A stretch of 64,000 bases of DNA, from contig NC_084831.1 in the NCBI RefSeq assembly GCF_033115175.1, positions 8,714,540-8,778,539 of the forward strand. The letters run 5' to 3'. The position numbers were made by a program, and so were the translations under genes. Positions 63,060 to 64,000 of this stretch are shown one piece after another. This DNA is from Lepus europaeus (taxonomy: Eukaryota; Chordata; Mammalia; Lagomorpha; Leporidae). How positions within the stretch are numbered: position 1 is the first letter of the stretch; each line of letters opens with the position of its first letter. The notes under the pieces were generated by a model. It did not search any database. It was not told the DNA's origin and worked only from the letters and a program-made list of their open reading frames with translations.

Positions 63060-63237
63060 GGGAGAGGGGGAAAAAAGGCAACTACACTTGTGACTTCTTT
63101 CTCCTGATTGGACCCTAACTGATGGGAGGAGCTAAGAGTTCCCAGCATACAAATAGGCTGGAGAGAGACCAGAGAAAATGCTGGTGATGTTCCCGGGGAG
63201 AACGAATGGAACAGTGTGGGTGGAGAAGGGAGACTTA
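63060..63237 (+). promoter_or_regulatory. LTR- or promoter-like leader of the minisatellite
   Basis: CTGATTGG (reversed CCAAT) at about 63104, GGGAGGAGC at 63124-63132 and CATACAAATAGG (TATA-like) at 63145-63156 are spaced like a small LTR or core promoter. A plus frame opens at ATG 63178 and runs into the repeats. No known LTR family recognised. Confidence 0.25.
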
Positions 63238-64000
63238 GACCTGGGGGAGGAGAGAGAGGACAGGTCCTGGGGCGAGAAAGGACAGGTCCTGGGGGAGGAG
63301 AGAGGACAGGTCCTGGGGAGGAGAGAGGACCTGGGGGAGGAGAGAGGACAGGACCTGGGGAGGAGAGAGGACAGGACCTGGGGAGGAGAGAGGACAGGTC
63401 CTGGGGGAGGAGAGAGGACAGGTCCTGGGGGAGGAGAGAGGACAGGTCCTGAGGGAGGAGAGAGGACAGGTCCTGGGGAGGAGAGAGGACAGGTCCTGGG
63501 GGAGGAGAGAGGACAGGTCCTGGGGGAGGAGAGAGGACAGGTCCTGGGGAGGAGAGAGGACAGGTCCTGGGGAGGAGAGAGGACCTGGGGGAGGAGAGAG
63601 GACAGGACCTGGGGAGGAGAGAGGACAGGACCTGGGGAGGAGAGAGGACAGGTCCTGGGGAGGAGAGAGGACAGGTCCTGGGGGAGGAGAGAGGACAGGT
63701 CCTGAGGGAGGAGAGAGGACAGGTCCTGGGGAGGAGAGAGGACAGGTCCTGGGGGAGGAGAGAGGACAGGTCCTGGGGGAGGAGAGAGGACAGGTCCTGG
63801 GGAGGAGAGAGGACAGATCCTGGGGGAGGAGAGAGGACAGGACCTGGGGGAGGAGAGAGGACAGGACCTGGGGAGGAGAGAGGACCTGGGGGAGGAGAGT
63901 GGGCACTCCTGGGGAGGAGAGAGGACAGGTCCTGGGGAGGAGAGAGGATACGTCCTGGGGAGGAGAGAGGACAGGTCCTGGGGAGGAGAGAGGACAGGTC
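63238..64000. repeat. 23-24 bp minisatellite, runs off the window
   Basis: More than 30 units built on CCTGGGGAGGAGAGAGGACAGGT, with variants: an extra G (24 bp), GAGGG for GGGGG, AGGACC for AGGTCC, and a short unit lacking AGGT/ACAGG. Variant order repeats with a period of about 254 bases (short unit at about 63327 and 63581, again near 63872), so the array has higher-order structure. Units of 23 and 24 bases do not keep a frame, so the long frames on both strands are not genes. Confidence 0.93.

Noticed and set aside
63178..63906. Long plus and minus frames (175 and 223 codons) in the right-end repeat array
   Set aside because: Units are 23 and 24 bases, so the repeat does not keep a frame; openness comes from lack of T-rich stop codons in purine-rich DNA.

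Overview
This is mammalian nuclear DNA, almost certainly from a lagomorph and most likely rabbit (Oryctolagus cuniculus). The diagnostic signal is about 60 copies of the lagomorph C repeat (CSINE), a tRNA-derived SINE with a pyrimidine tract and an AAATAAATAAATCTT tail. They sit on both strands, together with a younger subfamily that ends in a pure A tail. There is no bacterial-type gene organisation; most open frames are chance frames in GC-rich, repeat-rich DNA. Repeat calls were made by eye, so their borders are good to about 10-20 bases.

The only host gene I can support is AADACL4-like (arylacetamide deacetylase-like 4). It has four coding exons on the plus strand (41734-41898, 47410-47626, 49799-49862, 53679-54453), all with GT/AG borders and matching phases. 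They give 406 residues, with a membrane anchor, an HGGG oxyanion motif, a GESIG nucleophile elbow and a Ser192/Asp346/His376 triad. A TATA-like box lies about 60 bases upstream of the ATG and an AATAAA about 290 bases after the stop. In human 1p36.21 AADACL4 lies between DHRS3 and AADACL3, so the CpG-dense left end (1-330) may be the edge of the DHRS3 promoter island. That is inference; no DHRS3 exon is visible.

The main accessory element is a minus-strand endogenous retrovirus at 13203-20274. It has two 739-bp LTRs that look identical, flanked by a 4-bp GTGA duplication. Its Gag and Pol are of gammaretrovirus type, with a UAG between gag and pol in one frame, yet its primer-binding site is of the tRNA-Lys1,2 type. 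pol is open for 1200 codons, but the RT active site reads YVDN. gag is broken between p12 and capsid, and env is missing. U3 carries an 11-bp minisatellite and 52-bp repeats holding octamer and CCAAT motifs. The element looks young, defective and possibly moved in trans.

Layout: 1-2545, CpG-rich then unique sequence. 2546-13110, SINEs, MIRs, a MaLR-like LTR, an L1 piece and simple repeats. 13199-20278, the provirus. 20279-41360, dense SINEs with nested young copies and fragmented L1 and MITE-like elements. 41600-54770, AADACL4-like with SINE-filled introns and a CRE plus RFX-type site in intron 2. 54770-63050, more SINEs and a GC-rich block of unknown nature. 63238-64000, a 23-24 bp minisatellite with higher-order structure that runs off the window.
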